This document shows positions 35,140-48,140 of a DNA stretch of 64,000 nucleotides, one piece after another. The notes under the pieces were generated by a model. That model ran no database searches. It had not been told where the DNA came from and saw nothing but the letters and a program-made list of their open reading frames with translations. The DNA is from Procambarus clarkii (Eukaryota; Arthropoda; Malacostraca; Decapoda; Cambaridae): positions 21,980,906 through 22,044,905 of the forward strand of contig NC_091152.1 of NCBI RefSeq assembly GCF_040958095.1, read 5' to 3'. The translations under genes and the position numbers were made by a program. Position 1 is the first letter of the stretch. Every line of letters begins with the position of its first letter.

Positions 35140-38022
35140 TGCTGGCATTATAGAACCGTGAATCGTTGCTGGCATTATAGAACCGTATACCGTTGCTGGC
35201 ATTATATAACCGTATACCGTTGCTGGCATTATAGAACCGTATACCGTTGCTGGCATTATAGAACCGTATACCGTTGTTGGCATTATAGAACCGTGTACCG
35301 TTGCTGGCATTGTAGAACCGTTTACCGTTGCTGGCATTATAGAACCGTATACCGTTGCTGGCATTATAGAACCATATACCGTTGCTGGCATTGTAGAACC
35401 GTATACCGTTGCTGGCATTATAGAACCGTATACCGTTGCTGGCATTATAGAACCGTATACCGTTGCTGGCATTGTAGAACCGTATACCGTTGCTGGCATT
35501 ATAGAACCGTATACCATTGCTGGCATTATAGAACCATATACCGTTGCTGGCATTATAGAACTGTATACCGTTGCTGGCATTATAGAACCGTATACCGTTG
35601 CTGGCTTTATAGAACCGTATACCGTTGCTGGCTTTATAGAACCGTATACCGTTGCTGGCATTATAGAACCGTATACCGTTGCTGGCTTTATAGAACCGTA
35701 TACCATTGCTGGCATTATAGAACCGTATACCGTTGCTGGCATTATAGAACCGTATACCATTGCTGGCATTATAGAACCGTATAACGTTGCTGGCATTATA
35801 GAACCGTATACCGTTGCTGGCATTATAGAACCGTATACCGTTGCTGGCATTATAGAACCATATACCGTTGCTGGCATTATAGAACTGTATAACGTTGCTG
35901 GCATTATAGAACCGTATACCGTTGCTAGCTTTATAGAACCGTATACCGTTGCTGGCATTATAGAACCGTATACCGTTGCTTGCTTTATAGAACCGTATAC
36001 CGTTGCTGGCATTATAGAACCGTATACCGTTGCTGGCATTATGGAACCGTATACCGTTGCTGGCATTATAGAACCGTATACCGTTGCTAGCATTATAGAA
36101 CCGTATACCGTTGCTGGCATTATAGAACCGAATAACGTTGCTGGCATTATAGAACCATATACCGTTGCTGGCATTGTAGAACCGTATACCGTTGCTGGCA
36201 TTATAGAACCGTATACCGTTGCTGGCATTATAGAACCGAATACCGTTGCTGGCATTATAGAACCGTGTACCGTTGCTGGCATTATAGAACTGTGTACCGT
36301 TGCTGGCATTATAGAACCGTGTACCGTTGCTGACATTATAGAACCGTGTACCGTTTCTGGCATTATAGAACCGTGTACCGTTGCTGCCATTATAGAACCG
36401 TCTACCGTTGCTGGCATTATAGAACCGTGTACCGTTGCTGGCATTATAGAACCGTGTACCGTTGCTGGCATTATAGAACCGTGTACCGTTGCTGGCATTA
36501 TAGAACCGTGTACCGTTGCTGGCATTATAGAACCATGTACCGTTGCTGGCATTATAGAACCGTGTACCGTTGCTGGCATTATAGAACCGTGTACCGTTGC
36601 TGGCATTATAGAACCGTGTACCGTTGCTGGCATTATAGAACCATGTACCGTTGCTGGCATTATAGAACCATGTACCGTTGCTGGCATTATAGAACCGTGT
36701 ACCGTTGCTGGCATTATAGAACTGTGTACCGTTGCTGGCATTATAAAACTGTGTACCGTTACTGGCATTATAGAACTGTGTACCGTTGCTGGCATTATAG
36801 AACTGTGTACCATTGCTGGCATTATAGAACTGTGTACCGTTGCTGGCATTATAGAACCGTGTACCGTTGCTGGCATTATGGAACCGTGTACCGTTGCTGG
36901 CATTATAGAACTGTGTACCGTTGCTGGCATTATAGAACCGTGTACCGTTGCTGGCATTATAGAACCGTGTACCGTTGCTGGCATTATAGAACTGTGTACC
37001 ATTGCTGGCATTATAGAACTGTGTACCATTGCTGGCATTATAGAACTGTGTACCGTTGCTGGCATTATAGAACCGTGTACCGTTGCTGGCATTATAGAAC
37101 CGTGTACCGTTGCTGGCATTATAGAACCATATACCGTTGCTGGCATTGTAGAACCGTATACCGTTGCTGTCATTATAGAACCGTATACCGTTGCTGGCAT
37201 TATAGAACCGAATACCGTTGCTGGCATTATAGAACCGTGTACCGTTGCTGGCATTACAGAACCGTGTACCGTTTCTGGCATTATAGAACCGTGTACCGTT
37301 GCTGCCATTATAGAACCGTCTACCGTTGCTGGCATTATAGAACCGTGTACCGTTGCTGGCATTATAGAACCGTGTACCGTTGCTGGCATTATAGAACCGT
37401 GTACCGTTGCTGGCATTATAGAACCGTGTACCGTTGCTGGCATTATAGGACCATGTACCGTTGCTGGCATTATAGAACCGTGTACCGTTGCTGGCATTAT
37501 AGAACCGTGTACCGTTGCTGGCATTATAGAACCGTGTACCGTTGCTGGCATTATAGAACCATGTACCGTTGCTGGCATTATAGAACCATGTACCGTTGCT
37601 GGCATTATAGAACCGTGTACCGTTGCTGGCATTATAGAACTGTGTACCGTTGCTGGCAGTATAGAACTGTGTACCGTTGCTGGCATTATAGAACTGTGTA
37701 CCGTTGCTGGCATTATAGAACTGTGTACCATTGCTGGCATTATAGAACTGTGTACCGTTGCTGGCATTATAGAACCGTGTACCGTTGCTGGCATTATGGA
37801 ACCGTGTACCGTTGCTGGCATTATAGAACTGTGTACCGTTGCTGGCATTATAGAACCGTGTACCGTTGCTGGCATTATAGAACTGTGTACCATTGCTGGC
37901 ATTATAGAACAGTGTACCATTGCTGGCATTATAGAAACGTGTACCGTTGCTGGCATTATAGAACCGTGTACCGTTGCTGGCATTATAGAACCGTGTACCG
38001 TTGCTGGCATTATAGAACTGTG
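35140..38022. repeat. 27-bp minisatellite, about 107 copies
   Basis: Unit ACCGTTGCTGGCATTATAGAACCGTRT without net indels through the array, so frames stay open on both strands (minus: 995 codons of a SIMPATVHG-like nonapeptide). The 5' part carries mainly GTAT linkers and the 3' part mainly GTGT. Marker monomers (CCGTTTCTGG followed by GCTGCCATT) occur at 36351 and 37269, giving a 918-bp higher-order repeat of 34 monomers. Variation changes amino acids freely, and several frames are open at once, so it is not a coding sequence. Confidence 0.95.
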
Positions 38023-38680
38023 AAGGTGACCGTGCAGGAGAGTCTGGACCTCTCCCTTACACACGGCATCGCACAACGTTTAGACATTAACGAGCTCCGG
38101 TCTTACGAGTTCGTTGTATCCAGTTATAACGTCCGGGACCCCCGCCTTGTGCAGGATATTTCCTCTCTCTTGAGGACAATATAGTTTGAACTTACCAGTT
38201 ATATATACGAAACTAAGCAGGAAAAGAACTTTCATCATTTGCGAGTAAAAAATAAAAGGAAACGTCTTTTTGCTTTTTAGTTTTGGAAAGAATGTTCAAT
38301 GACTTGTTTCTGCTTAATTTATACATGTGACTGAGCTAAAATTGACTTAAATTGAGATTGAAAATGCCTTTAATTCTGACGTTGTTGTCAGATTAGAGAA
38401 ATTACGTTTAAAAACTTGCTTAAAGTATTGTCTAAATTTCGAACTACGAATAATTTGGTAAATATGAAGGTTTAAGATGTTTTTCCCTGATATTTTCAAT
38501 TTTCTTTGTAATCAATAAGGATTTATTCCTATACAACTTATAAAGAATTTCTCTATAATCTATAAATGCATATTATGATCACAGTTTATGATGGTTTAAT
38601 ATTCAGTAGAATCATCCTTGACTGTAGAAGTTATCCTTCTTTGTTATCTTTGGGTTAAATATCTTTAGTCCTGTTGTTTG
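38023..38680. other. Unassigned AT-rich sequence
   Basis: About 650 bp between two minisatellites. No coding, tRNA-like or inverted-repeat signal seen. Confidence 0.4.
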
Positions 38681-40112
38681 TGTTGGTAACTATAGGACCT
38701 CTGGTCCTGTAGAGTGTTGGTAACTATAGGGCCACTGGTCCTGTAGAGTGTTGGTAACTATAGGGCCTCTGGTCCTGTAGAGTGTTGGTAACTATAGGGC
38801 CTCTGGTCCTGTAGAGTGTTGGTAACTATAGGGCCTCTGGTCCTGTAGAGTGTTGGTAACTATAGGGCCTCTGGTCCTGTAGAGTGTTGGTAACTATAGG
38901 GCCTCTGGTCCTGTAGAGTGTTGGTAACTATAGAGCCTCTGGTCCTGTAGAGTGTTGGTAACTATAGGGCCTCTGGTCCTGTAGAGTGTTGGTAACTATA
39001 GGGCCTCTGGTCCTGTAGAGTGTTGGTAACTATAGGGCCTCTGGTCCTGTAGAGTGTTGGTAACTATAGGGCCACTGGTCCTGTAGAGTGTTGGTAACTA
39101 TAGGGCCACTGGTCCTGTAGAGTGTTGGTAACTATAGGGCCACTGGTCCTGTAGAGTGTTGGTAACTATAGGGCCACTGGTCCTGTAGAGTGTTGGTAAC
39201 TATAGGGCCACTGGTCCTGTAGAGTGTTGGTAACTATAGGGCCACTGGTCCTGTAGAGTGTTGGTAACTATAGGGCCTCTGGTCCTGTAGAGTGTTGGTA
39301 ACTATAGGGCCTCTGGTCCTGTAGAGTGTTGGTAACTATAGGGCCTCTGGTCCTGTAGAGTGTTGGTAACTATAGGGCCACTGGTCCTGTAGAGTGTTGG
39401 TAACTATAGGGCCACTGGTCCTGTAGAGTGTTGGTAACTATAGGGCCACTGGTCCTGTAGAGTGTGGGTAACTATAGGGCCACTGGTCCTGTAGAGTGTT
39501 GGTAACTATAGGGCCACTGGTCCTGTAGAGTGTTGGTAACTATAGGGCCTCTGGTCCTGTAGAGTGTTGGTAACTATAGGGCCACTGGTCCTGTAGAGTG
39601 TTGGTAACTATAGGACCTCTGGTCCTGTAGAGTGTTGGTAACTATAGGGCCTCTGGTCCTGTAGAGTGTTGGTAACTATAGGGCCTCTGGTCCTGTAGAG
39701 TGTTGGTAACTATAGGGCCACTGGTCCTGTAGAGTGTTGGTAACTATAGGGCCTTTGGTCCTGTAGAGTGTTGGTAACTATAGGGCCACTGGTCCTGTAG
39801 AGTGTTGGTAACTATAGGGCCCCTGGTCCTGTAGAGTGTTGGTAACTATAGGGCCTCTGGTCCTGTAGAGTGTTGGTAACTATAGGGCCACTGGTACTGT
39901 AGAGTGTTGGTAACTATAGGGCCTCTGGTCCTGTAGAGTGTTGGTAACTATAGGGCCCCTGGTCCTGTAGAGTGTTGGTAACTATAGGGCCTCTGGTCCT
40001 GTAGAGTGTTGGTAACTATAGGGCCACTGGTCCTGTAGAGTGTTGGTAACTATAGGACCTCTGGTCCTGTAGAGTGTTGGTAACTATAGGGCCTCTGGTC
40101 CTGTAGAGTGTT
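38681..40112. repeat. 34-bp minisatellite, about 42 copies
   Basis: Unit GGTCCTGTAGAGTGTTGG plus TAACTATAGGGCCWCT, very homogeneous. Main variation is ACT or TCT at one site and rare GGACC for GGGCC. The 34-bp period is strict through nearly the whole array. Confidence 0.96.
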
Positions 40113-40169
40113 GATAGTGGAGATAATCAATAGCCTGTTAGAGGTACTTACAGTTGCTTCAGATGTAAC

Positions 40170-40553
40170 AGGTGTGTAGCGACAGGTGTGTAGCGACAGG
40201 TGAGTAGTGACAGGTGTGTAGTGACAGGTGTGTAGTGACAGGTGTGTAGTGACAGGTGTGTAGCGACAGGTGAGTAGTGACAGGTGTGTAGTGACAGGTG
40301 TGTAGCGACAGGTGTGTAGTGACAGGTGTGTAGTGACAGGTGTGTAGCGACAGGTGAGTAGTGACAGGTGTGTAGTGACAGGTGTGTAGCGACAGGTGTG
40401 TAGTGACAGGTGTGTAGTGACAGGTGTGTAGCGACAGGTGTGTAGTGACAGGTGTGTAGTGACAGGTGTGTAGTGACAGGTGTGTAGTGACAGGTGTGTA
40501 GCGACAGTTGTGTAGTGACAGGTGTGTAGTGACAGGTGTGTAGCGACAGGTGT
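40170..40553. repeat. 14-bp minisatellite, about 27 copies
   Basis: Unit GTGTGTAGYGACAG (AGTGAC and AGCGAC alternate irregularly; some units GTGAGTAG). Follows the 34-bp array after about 55 bp. Confidence 0.95.
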
Positions 40554-41025
40554 GGGGGGCACGACTGTCTACCACCCACACAAGCCGCCGTCGTCGACCA
40601 CCAGAAACAACACGACAAGGTGGACACGACGGAGCTAAAGCTTCAAAAGTATAAATATAATAAGAACAATTACAGAAAAAAATATACATAAATACACAAT
40701 AAATAGAAAACGGGAAACAGGTTGTTAAAAAATAAAAATGAGGGATAATAAAATGAGAAACTGTGAAAGGAAGAAATATATAGAATTTCAGGAAGGGCGG
40801 AGGAGGAGTGGAGATAGAGACACACACAGACAAGAAAAGATCTTACGATACTAAAAACCGTCTGTTTTCTCCTGAAAGATAATCCAGGAGTCTTGTGAGG
40901 GATTCTCCGTGTGCAACCTGGCCGGGCCGCGCTCTACTGCCTTGCACCTTGCAGTGGTTGGGTCTACACTGCAAGACACAGCTGGATACACTCAGTGTTT
41001 ACCTATACCGCTAGTGACAGCACCA
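40554..41025. other. Unassigned sequence between minisatellites
   Basis: About 470 bp. The first 70 bp are GC-rich, the rest A-rich. No feature recognised. Confidence 0.4.
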
Positions 41026-41346
41026 ATGGGGAGCTTGAGCAGGAATGAGGAGCTTGAGCAAGAATGAGGAGCTTGAGCAGGAATGAGGAGCTTGAGCAGG
41101 AATGAGGAGCTTGAGCAAGAATGAGGAGCTTGAGCAGGAATGAGCAGGAATGAGGAGCTTGAGCAAGAATGAGGAGCTTGAGCAGGAATGAGGAGCTTGA
41201 GCAGGAATGAGGAGCTTGAGCAAGAATGAGGAGCTTGAGCAGGAATGAGGAGCTTGAGCAGGAATGAGGAGCTTGAGCAAGAATGAGGAGCTTGAGCAGG
41301 AATGAGGAGCTTGAGCAGGAATGAGGAGCTTGAGCAAGAATGAGGT
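41026..41346. repeat. 19-bp minisatellite, about 17 copies
   Basis: Unit GAGGAGCTTGAGCARGAAT, with one short unit near 41140. Unrelated in sequence to the 19-bp array at 18.7 kb. Confidence 0.95.
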
Positions 41347-41423
41347 GAGTGAGCAGGATAGCAGGAATGAGATTTTGAGGAAACACTAATATCAAGGGTA
41401 TTACTACTATTGCAGACGATGAG

Positions 41424-41706
41424 TCACAATAACGCGGCTGCAGGTATCGTTATCTTGAGGTCATCTTGAGATGATTTCGGGCTTTTTATAGTGTCCCCGC
41501 GGCCCGGTCTTCGACCAGGCCTCCACCCCCAGGAAGCAGCCCGTGACAGCTGACTAACACCCAGGTACCTTTTTTTTACTGCTAGGTAACAGGGGCATAG
41601 GGTGAAAGAAACTCTGCCCATTGTTTCTCGCCGGCGCCTGGGATCGAACCCACGACCACAGGATCACAAGCCCAGCGTGCTGTCCGCTCGGCCGACCGGC
41701 TCCCCC
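41424..41706 (-). mobile_element. tRNA-derived SINE (minus strand)
   Basis: Minus strand begins GGGAGCCGGTCGGCCGAGCG and continues with GTGGGTTCGATCCCAGG as B-box region. The body has TTTCTTTCACCCTATGCCCC, GGTACCTGGGTGTTAG and GGCCGCGGGGACAC, ending in CATCTTGAGATGACC-like sequence. I recognise it as a SINE type abundant in decapod DNA, from memory only. A truncated plus-strand copy is at 43080-43235. Confidence 0.75.
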
Positions 41707-42136
41707 ATCAAACCACTGTTCAGAAACGTAATAAATTATTGTTTCGGTCCGTCCTGGACCATTATAGAGTCATTTAAGCCAGGATGAGCCGAAACGTCTT
41801 CGTTCCATCATGTTCTGATATGTGGTTTGGTCATCATGCAGTTCTTCATTTGTTATTCAATTATTTGTTGATATTTCAACACACCAAAGTAACACCTGAA
41901 CAGAAAGTTTTACAATATTTGTGTGTTCTTTCCAGGGTTCAGCTCTCATATGTACCAAAACTACGTAATTATCAATATACAATATTTTAAACATAAACTA
42001 CACTAAAACCGAAGTAAATTTTTTTAGCAATCTCATAACTTGTTTCAACAAATTACAAAGGCCTTAACTGCAAGGGGAATTAATGAGATGATTTGGTTCT
42101 TAGACGAACTGGATGTAGATGGTCTTACTCTGTGGG
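41707..42136. other. Unassigned sequence with a possible dispersed repeat
   Basis: 41735-41850 contains TTTCGGTCCGTCCTGGACCA and then GAGCCGAAACGTCTTCGTTC, which looks like a partly palindromic dispersed repeat I associate with decapod genomes. Its class is unknown to me. The rest is AT-rich and featureless. Confidence 0.35.
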
Positions 42137-42475
42137 TCTGTTGTGAAGGGTCTGTTGTGAAGGATCTGTTGTGAAGGATCTGTTGTGAAGGATCTGTTGT
42201 GAAGGATCTGTTGTCAAGGATCTGTTGTCAAGGATCTGTTGTCAAGGATCTGTTGTCAAGGATCTGTTGTCAAGGATCTGTTGTCAAGGATCTCTTGTGA
42301 AGTGTCTGTTGTTAAGTGTCTGTTGTGAAGGATCTGTTGTGAAGTGTCTGTTGTGAAGGATCTGTTGTGAAGTGTCTGTTGTGAAGGATCTGTTGTGAAG
42401 TGTCTGTTGTGAAGGATCTGTTGTGAAGTGTCTGTTGTGAAGGATCTGTTGTGAAGTGTCTGTTGTGAAGGGTGT
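42137..42475. repeat. 14-bp minisatellite, about 24 copies
   Basis: Unit CTGTTGTGAAGGAT with variants CTGTTGTCAAGGAT (middle) and CTGTTGTGAAGTGT. In the 3' half GGAT and GTGT units alternate, making a 28-bp higher-order unit. Its minus-strand reading continues in frame from the adjacent transposase relic. Confidence 0.95.
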
Positions 42476-42479
42476 CAAG

Positions 42480-43060
42480 TATCTCAAACATGCCAAAGTT
42501 TCCTTTCCTCAACTCTCTGTGTCACAGATCTAGTTTCATCAGAAAACTTTTCAGCTCATCAACAAAGTCAGTGACAGCAACATCAGCCCCTTGGAAAGGA
42601 CTTCTTGCGAATATTTAGATGAGAAAATACTTCACCAATATAGACAAAAATGAGTAACCACCCTTGGGTCACTCAACTCTGTATGCTGCATCTTGGCACT
42701 CCGGTTGAAGAACCCTATCATCTCGCTCGTCTTGTAGTTGATAAACTCTTCCGCGATCGTTTCTAAGGGATAACCGGAACCTCTGGGTGCTGCAAGAATG
42801 TTCGGTGATCAGAATCTAAATCTGAGATCAGAAGTCTCATCCGCCTTGTACTGAGAACACTTGCCAGTGCGAAGTTGACCATCTTTACTGTAGTATCAGT
42901 CTCTTACTTTAGTGCAGTAGGTAGTGTCTTACAAGCTAAAGCTTGTCTATGTATCATGCAGAGCGAATGATTTTCAATTTTAATAGTTAGAATTCTTGTT
43001 TTAACTTCCGATTGACCGCCAAGCGAGGCAGGAGCTCCATCTGTCGTGTAGCCTCATAAA
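42480..43060 (-). pseudogene. hAT/ZBED-like transposase relic (minus strand)
   Basis: Minus-strand reading shows TDGAPA near 43040, then LTIKIENHSLCMIHRQALA near 42970, VKMVNFALASVL near 42880 and VDELKSFLMKLDL followed by HRELRKGNFGMFEILDTL at 42555-42480. These follow the order of the transposase-derived part of ZBED5/GTF2IRD2-like hAT proteins (the DGAPAM region, then the CxxHRQAL motif). Stops, one at a likely Trp codon after KLDL, and frameshifts are spread throughout. The N-terminal zinc finger and C-terminal dimerisation region are absent. Family assignment is from motif memory. Confidence 0.65.
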
Positions 43061-43079
43061 TAATTACACTATAGTCTGT

Positions 43080-43235
43080 TTCTTTCACCCTGATGCCCCT
43101 GTTACGAGCAGTAAATAGGTACCTGGGAGTTAGACAGGTGCTTCCTGGAGGGCGGGGGGAGGGAGTAACAAAAAGGAGGCCTGGTCTAGGACCGGGCCGC
43201 GGGGACGCTAAGCCCCGAAATCATCTCATGACAGA
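43080..43235 (+). mobile_element. SINE fragment, same family as 41424-41706
   Basis: Plus strand carries TTTCTTTCACCCTGATGCCC, AGGTACCTGGGAGTTAGACA, GGACCGGGCCGCGGGGACGC and CCCCGAAATCATCTCATGAC, matching the 3' half of the family. The tRNA-like head is missing. Confidence 0.75.
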
Positions 43236-43349
43236 TATCCCCCCCCCGGGGTATGTTGCTCTATGTACCCTTGGGTATGTTGCTCTATGTAACCGCGGGT
43301 ATGTTGCTCTATGTATCCGTCTGCCCCTGGGTCTCTCTCCCACCTCTAC

Positions 43350-44630
<1,281 letters not shown>

Positions 44631-46628
44631 GCCTGGCTGAGAGTGGCAGCGTGAGGCATGGGTACGTCTGGCCTGGCTGAGAGTGGCGGCGTGAGGCATG
44701 GGTACGTCTGGCCTGGCTGAGAGTGGCGGCGTGAGGCATGGGTACGCCTGGCCTGGCTGAGAGTGGCGGCGTGAGGCATGGGTACGCCTGGCCTGGCTGA
44801 GAGTGGCGGCGTGAGGCATGGGTACGTCTGGCCTGGCTGAGAGTGGCAGCGTGAGGCATGGGTACGTCTGGCCTGGCTGAGAGTGGCGGCGTGAGGCATG
44901 GGTACGTCTGGCCTGGCTGAGAGTGGCGGCGTGAGGCATGGGTACGCCTGGCCTGGCTGAGAGTGGCAGCGTGAGGCATGGGTACGTCTGGCCTGGCTGA
45001 GAGTGGCGGCGTGAGGCATGGGTACGTCTGGCCTGGCTGAGAGTGGCGGCGTGAGGCATGGGTACGCCTGGCCTGGCTGAGAGTGGCGGCGTGAGGCATG
45101 GGTACGCCTGGCCTGGCTGAGAGTGGCGGCGTGAGGCATGAGTACGCCTGGCCTGGCTGAGAGTGGCGGCGTGAGGCATGAGTACGCCTGGCCTGGCTGA
45201 GAGTGGCGGCGTGAGGCATGAGTACGCCTGGCCTGGCTGAGAGTGGCGGCGTGAGGCATGAGTACGCCTGGCCTGGCTGAGAGTGGCGGCGTGAGGCATG
45301 GGTACGTCTGGCCTGGCTGAGAGTGGCGGCGTGAGGCATGAGTACGCCTGGCCTGGCTGAGAGTGGCGGCGTGAGGCATGAGTACGCCTGGCCTGGCTGA
45401 GAGTGGCGGCGTGAGGCATGGGTACGTCTGGCCTGGCTGAGAGTGGCGGCGTGAGGTATGGGTACCCCTGGCCTGGCTGAGAGTGGCGGCGTGAGGCATG
45501 GGTACGTCTGGCCTGGCTGAGAGTGGCGGCGTGAGGCATGGGTACGCCTGGCCTGGCTGAGAGTGGCGGCGTGAGGTATGGGTACCCCTGGCCTGGCTGA
45601 GAGTGGCGGCGTGAGGCATGGGTACGCCTGGCCTGGCTGAGAGTGGCGGCGTGAGGCATGGGTACGCCTGGCCTGGCTGAGAGTGGCGGCGTGAGGCATG
45701 GGTACGTCTGGCCTGGCTGAGAGTGGCGGCGTGAGGCATGGGTACGCCTGGCCTGGCTGAGAGTGGCGGCGTGAGGCATGGGTACGTCTGGCCTGGCTGA
45801 GAGTGGCGGCGTGAGGCATGAGTACGCCTGGCCTGGCTGAGAGTGGCGGCGTGAGGTATGGGTACCCCTGGCCTGGCTGAGAGTGGCGGCGTGAGGCATG
45901 GGTACGCCTGGCCTGGCTGAGAGTGGCGGCGTGAGGCATGGGTACGTCTGGCCTGGCTGAGAGTGGCGGCGTGAGGCATGGGTACGCCTGGCCTGGCTGA
46001 GAGTGGCGGCGTGAGGCATGGGTACGTCTGGCCTGGTTGAGAGTGGCGGCGTGAGGCATGGGCACGTCTGGCCTGGCTGAGAGTGGCGGCGTGTTGTATG
46101 GGTACCCCTGGCCTGGCTGAGAGTGGCGGCGTGAGGCATGGGTACGCCTGGCCTGGCTGAGAGTGGCGGCGTGAGGCATGGGTACGTCTGGCCTGGCTGA
46201 GAGTGGCGGCGTGAGGCATGGGTACGCCTGGCCTGGCTGAGAGTGGCGGCGTGAGGCATGGGTACGTCTGGCCTGGCTGAGAGTGGCGGCGTGAGGTATG
46301 GGTACCCCTGGCCTGGCTGAGAGTGGCGGCGTGAGGCATGGGTACGCCTGGCCTGGCTGAGAGTGGCGGCGTGAGGCATGGGTACGTCTGGCCTGGCTGA
46401 GAGTGGCGGCGTGAGGCATGGGTACGCCTGGCCTGGCTGAGAGTGGCGGCGTGAGGCATGGGTACGTCTGGCCTGGCTGAGAGTGGCGGCGTGAGGCATG
46501 GGTACGCCTGGCCTGGCTGAGAGTGGCGGCGTGAGGCATAGGTACGTCTGGCCTGGCTGAGAGTGGCGGCGTGAGGCATGGGTACGCCTGGCCTGGCTGA
46601 GAGTGGCGGCGTGAGGCATGGGTACGTC
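44631..46628. repeat. 40-bp minisatellite, 50 copies without indels
   Basis: Unit GAGTGGCGGCGTGAGGCATG plus GGTACGYCTGGCCTGGCTGA at an exact 40-bp period from 44641 to 46601, with no insertion or deletion. Four main unit types are set by GGTACGTC, GGTACGCC, AGTACGCC and TATGGGTACCCC. A GGCAGC variant occurs only in the first nine units. GC-rich and CpG-containing. Because 40 bp is not a multiple of 3, each minus frame cycles through the same 40-residue peptide, and frames of 684-806 codons result. No coding function is indicated. Confidence 0.97.
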
Positions 46629-47229
46629 CTGCCGAGGTGATCACGAAGCACTTACAAGCGCCACGAAGGACTCTCACACCACCTTAGCCGCTAGCGATGG
46701 CCTGAGGAGCGCGCTGGTGCCCGCCCGTTGGCCTGTGTGTTTATACCGACTTTTGGTGGGAAATATGTTGCGGTTGGCAGGGGACTAAGAGCAGTGTTGC
46801 CTGGTTACAGCTCTTTGGTTGGGAGGCCGGATGTGCTCACCAGGTGGGGCCGGATGCTCGGGTCTTGCTCAGCTGGTAAAGTCTGCGTTATAGCGTCATA
46901 GAGGCAACGGTAGAATGCCCCGTACGAGGCAGCTACACTTTATTTCCACCCGAATTCATTTTTAAGAAATAAACTTATTTATTTGCATCCATCTTCTCTC
47001 TGCCGGTTATTTGTAAGTGTTGTCATATTTTGCTTATACAGTTGAGATTAGTGACATGGTTAGAGTAGTGATATAGTAAGAATGAAGTAGTGATATGGTT
47101 TGGAGCAGTGATATCGTTAAAATAGAGCAGTGATATGGTTGCAATAGAGCAGTGATATAATTTGAGAACAAAAGCTTTTATGAAGGTCTCAGTAATGCTC
47201 TCAATAAGATGCCTAAACAAGAACATTCC
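46629..47229. other. Unassigned sequence
   Basis: About 600 bp downstream of the 40-bp array. 47040-47160 has loose repeats of AGTGATATGGTT. No gene recognised. Confidence 0.4.
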
Positions 47230-48140
47230 CCGCGGTTACTGAGGCGGCTGCACTCGTAGGTCTGGTGAAACTAAAGCAGAAAACCTCATTAATGTTCCGG
47301 AAACAGATCTTCCGCTCTCAAAATGGCAGAAATGGTGGAGAAATGGCTTTAGAAATACTTGCAAAATTGTCACTATCAAACAGTATTGTTCAAAGGACAT
47401 TCAGCGACATGCCGTGGATATCATGGATTGATTTGTGCAGGAAATAAAGTATGCAGAATTTAGCTTATTTTTAATTCAATTTGATGAATCAGTTGATGTT
47501 GCATCGTGTTGCAAGATGCTGGTATTTGCAAGATTTTACTCAGGTTCATTTTAAAGAAGGTTCTCTTCTGTTGTTACGAAACAACTACCAAGGCCTCAGA
47601 CATTTTGGGAAACGTTTCATCTGAATGGAAAACTCTTCACCGTGGTAATATATGTGTGGAGGCTGTACAGGAGGAGCACCAGCTGTCTGGGGACAAAATC
47701 TGTATATCAAGTATAGTGTAAACAAACGAACACCAAAAGTGAGAGGCATTCACTCTATGATCCAACGTCAGGCACTGCTGGCCTCAAAAACATTTCCAGC
47801 GCCACTTGGAAAAGTTGTGGATCAAACATTTCAAACTGTGAATTTTGTCAAAGGAGGAACTCTCAACTCGTGACGCTTCAAGCAATTACGCATTGACATG
47901 GATTCAGGGCCATCATCTCATTCTTTTCAACAAAGATGCTCGCTGGCTGCCCAGTGAAAATGTATCCGAGTGAGTAGTAGAGCTTAGAGATGAGCTCAAA
48001 ATATTTTATGCGGCTCAAGCTGATTGAATTTCAGCCAATAATTTGTTTGTCTGGTTGGATGATGAGTGGATCCCGTGTCTTGCCTATTTAGCAGCTGAAT
48101 AAACTGAGTCATCAAATTCAAGGTTGGAATACAAACCAAT
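47230..48140 (+). pseudogene. hAT/ZBED-like transposase relic, first part
   Basis: Frames together read SNSIVQRTFSDMP (47375-47415), FDESVDVASCCKMLVF (47480-47530), TKASDILGNVSSEWKTLH, GGAPAVWGQNL near 47670, RTPKVRGIHSMIQRQALLAS near 47740, VNFVKGGTLNS and FVWLDDEWIPCLAYLA near 48050. The order and motifs are those of ZBED5-like domesticated or decaying hAT transposases. Multiple stops and frameshifts show it is non-functional. The N-terminal BED zinc finger is not visible. It is cut at 48140 by a solo LTR and resumes at 49163. Confidence 0.75.

Noticed and set aside
35089-38076. 995-codon minus-strand frame (SIMPATVHG repeats) as a structural protein
   Set aside because: Lies wholly in a 27-bp minisatellite. 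Two plus frames are also open for over 600 codons, and common variants change the amino acid.
38681-42475. CRISPR-like regular repeats
   Set aside because: Units are contiguous with no unique spacers, and the context is eukaryotic. They are minisatellites.
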